From an uncultured Alphaproteobacteria bacterium (GTDB lineage: Bacteria > Pseudomonadota > Alphaproteobacteria > CAAHEQ01 > UBA3637): 64,000 nt of DNA. This document shows positions 62,588 to 64,000 of this stretch, in pieces; the stretch's first letter is position 1; each line of letters starts with the position of its first letter. The notes below the pieces were generated by a model. It was given only the letters and a program-made list of their open reading frames with translations, had not been told where the DNA came from and searched no databases. Location: the NCBI GenBank assembly GCA_944391565.1, contig CALXUB010000005.1, positions 35,864-99,863 of the forward strand. The letters run 5' to 3'. Position numbers and translations under genes: made by a program.

Positions 62588-63318
62588 AAAAATGGATTAT
62601 TGCTTTGTGTTTGCTGCTGACGGCCCTGCCGGTCGCCGCCAAAAGCTATTCTCGTTTGGACAGAAAAGCTCAAACCGTGCCGACAAACCAAACGGAAACG
62701 CTGCCGCAGCTTGTGAACTACCTGACCCAAGGATTGACCTCGGAAGAAGACAAAGCGCGGGTTTTGCTGGCCTGGATTGTCTATAACGTAGATTATGACG
62801 CATATAAAAGCAAAGAAGTCATTGAACATGCTTATACACCGCGGGCCGCTCGCAAACTGAACCTGAGCACCGGCGATATATTCGTCACCCGCATCGGCGT
62901 CGCCGAAGATTTTGCCGAACTTTACCAGCGCATGGCAGCTATGGCCGGATTGGACGCCATGACCGTGACAGGTTATGCCGGCCGAGGCGTCACTACACGC
63001 AACATGGAACAATATCGCCATGTGTGGAATGTCGTTAAAATCGACGGAAAATGGGAATTGGTCGACCCCGTCTGGGCCATGCGAGGCGATACCAATGCCC
63101 TGCAAGACGCCGTTTCAGATCGTCAACATCAACGTGAAATAAAAAAACGCGAAGCCGGCAGCCGTGACGCAACACGCAAACGGCGCAATCGCAACATTGA
63201 CGACCGCTGGTTTATGAGCGATCCCAAAGACTTCATCCAAACCCACTACCCCGATGACAGCCGTTTTCAACTGCTGACAACACCGGTACGCATCGGACGG
63301 TGGTTGAATTATCAATAA
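62584..63318 (+). CDS. Exported transglutaminase-like protein lacking the catalytic cysteine
   Basis: 244 residues. Residues 1-20 are a signal peptide ending PVAA. The transglutaminase-like fold is recognisable: KARVLLAWIVYNVDYD, then IGVAEDFAELYQRMAAMAGLDAMTVTGYA, and the His/Asp part YRHVWNVVKIDGKWELVDPVWAM. In active members the second block reads GxCxxFA; here it is GVAEDFA, with Ala in place of the nucleophile Cys. The His and Asp are kept. It is probably a non-catalytic binding protein. Translated from the corC transcript. Confidence 0.72.
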   Translation: MKKWIIALCLLLTALPVAAKSYSRLDRKAQTVPTNQTETLPQLVNYLTQGLTSEEDKARVLLAWIVYNVDYDAYKSKEVIEHAYTPRAARKLNLSTGDIFVTRIGVAEDFAELYQRMAAMAGLDAMTVTGYAGRGVTTRNMEQYRHVWNVVKIDGKWELVDPVWAMRGDTNALQDAVSDRQHQREIKKREAGSRDATRKRRNRNIDDRWFMSDPKDFIQTHYPDDSRFQLLTTPVRIGRWLNYQ

Positions 63319-63487
63319 ACAGCCCTTTGAATTCCAAGGGACTCGTCGGGTGTTTCTTCACTTTTGATCAAAAAGAGCCTTTTTGCGCCCCCCAAACCCA
63401 ATCCAAAAAGGCCCTTTTTAAATGATGAAATTAAATAAAGGAACGCTTAAATATGAAGGAAGGCCGCCCGCGCCGCGCGAAGATTTC

Positions 63488-63591
63488 CGCGGGCGGCCTA
63501 TCAAAATACTTAAGTTGGATAGGAGAACATAAAAAAATCTCCTCATCCCAAACCCGCTCCCTGAAATTCAGGGGGGCACAGGGGACGGGCT
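63488..63591. repeat. 104-bp direct repeat, first copy
   Basis: Contains the AGGAGA/TCTCCT hairpin (63521-63543) and the ACCCGCTCCCTG element (63552-63591) with an inner CCCTGAAATTCAGGG palindrome. The second copy at 63823-63927 differs by one insertion and one substitution. Confidence 0.88.
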
Positions 63592-63633
63592 GTTTGTCTA
63601 AAAAAAACTTTTTTGCTCATTCATCTTAAAACA

Positions 63634-63675
63634 AGCGCGCTTCCTGATTTTCAGGGGCGCGGCAGGAAGCGCGCT
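63634..63675. repeat. AGCGCGCTTCCTG inverted repeat, copy 2
   Basis: A perfect 13-bp stem (63634-63646 with 63663-63675) enclosing a loop with CCTGATTTTCAGG, an inner palindrome. It resembles 13010-13053. Confidence 0.85.
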
Positions 63676-63822
63676 TTAACACAAAAAAACTGATAAAAAA
63701 TTAAAATAATTCATTCCTCACTTGGGCTTTTTTAAGTTAGGGTGTCATCTTAACCCGCTGGGTGTCTTTTTAAAATGACATCTTTTCCGGCGCAACAGGC
63801 CGCCCGCGCGCCGCGAAGAATT

Positions 63823-63927
63823 CGCGGGCGGCCTATCAAAATACTTAAGTTGGATAGGAGAACATAAAAAAATCTCCTCATCCCAAACCCGCTCCCTGAA
63901 ATTCAGGGGGGGCACAGGGGGCGGGCT
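63823..63927. repeat. 104-bp direct repeat, second copy
   Basis: Nearly identical to 63488-63591 and placed immediately upstream of the conserved leader at the window end. Confidence 0.88.
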
Positions 63928-63933
63928 AAAACA

Positions 63934-64000
63934 AAAAACAACACACCCATTTAAATACAAGTTCTCTTATCAAAAAAATAATGATAGACAAATAAACTAC
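63934..64000 (+). promoter_or_regulatory. Start of a third conserved leader at the window edge
   Basis: The bases match the leaders of the two poly-C genes, from AAAACAACAC through CTCTTATCAAAAAAATAATGATAGACAAATAAACTAC-type sequence up to the -35 region (TAGACA). The -10 box and the gene lie outside the window. A further cysteine-rich family member is expected immediately downstream. Confidence 0.75.

Larger units (their letters stand above)
63319..63933. repeat. Repeat region C: mosaic of palindromic elements
   Basis: No gene is credible. It holds an AAAAAGGGCC hairpin (63366-63420), a GGCCGCCCGCG element (63472-63498), a 104-bp unit (63488-63591) repeated at 63823-63927, the AGCGCGCTTCCTG element (63634-63675), a CTTGGGC tract (63721-63748) like that of region A, and a second GGCCGCCCGCG element (63798-63833). 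Small ORFs inside it (for example 63745-63960 reverse) are repeat by-products. Confidence 0.85.

Noticed and set aside
63745..63960. A 71-residue reverse ORF in repeat region C
   Set aside because: It spans the direct repeat and hairpin elements and has no homologous look or ribosome site.

Overview
This window looks like a chromosomal segment of a small-genome, probably host-associated (gut-type) alphaproteobacterium. The basis is gene order and family content: gatCAB, a leuS-lptE-holA-type cluster, ftsE-ftsX-plsC, miaB-phoH-ybeY-corC, mazEF, and cysteine-rich secreted or pilin-like proteins. The genus cannot be named from sequence alone. Genes are tightly packed, with many 4-bp ATGA overlaps. 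Most readable promoters are sigma70-like, with a TTGACA-type -35 box, a 16-18 bp spacer and a TATAAT-type -10 box.

Layout. 1-11.3 kb: a SlyB-like glycine-zipper protein (cut by the edge), a MATE exporter, a complete tripartite RND efflux operon with a divergent small HTH gene, and gatCAB. 11.3-16 kb: an orphan radical SAM protein, a repeat-filled intergenic region, a cysteine-rich secreted protein gene and thrS. 16-25 kb: a lipoprotein, a GH24-type muramidase, DUF378 and HAD proteins, a tRNA-Gly with a duplicated 3' flank, mnmG, a GT8 glycosyltransferase, a lipid A-type acyltransferase and a phosphopantetheinyl transferase. 25-28.5 kb: a mazEF-type operon led by a membrane coiled-coil protein, a second repeat region and a second cysteine-rich gene. 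28.5-39.6 kb: lolA, a GNAT protein, ftsK, a LON-domain protein, a polyferredoxin, a cysteine-rich pilin-like protein, a flavodoxin/LarC-like/DUF362 operon, DUF4282 and lysS. 39.8-48.5 kb: membrane proteins, an RNA methyltransferase, rpmJ, holA, lptE, a gutted LeuS-like protein, miaA, a pilin-like protein and RNase D. 48.8-63.3 kb: CCA transferase, a third pilin-like protein, rdgB-rph, grpE, an ankyrin protein, ftsEX-DUF218-plsC, and the miaB-phoH-ybeY-corC operon ending in a transglutaminase-like protein. 63.3-64 kb: a third repeat region.

The most striking system is a set of apparently phase-variable cysteine-rich surface or secreted proteins. Two paralogs (start codons at 13412 and 27610) share promoter, leader and signal-peptide organisation, with a C homopolymer just after the start codon. 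The 27610 copy has 13 C and is in frame. The 13412 copy has 15 C and is out of frame, but its signal peptide and mature frame are otherwise intact, so 13 or 16 C would restore it. A third gene, encoding a pilin-like protein with the same CC-repeat style (33926-35104), has a run of 15 G exactly between its -35 and -10 boxes, which implies promoter-spacing phase variation. The conserved leader recurs in the last ~65 bases, so another family member probably starts just past the right edge. Families of nested palindromic repeats sit upstream of the leaders. Homopolymer lengths come from one consensus sequence and need read-level confirmation.
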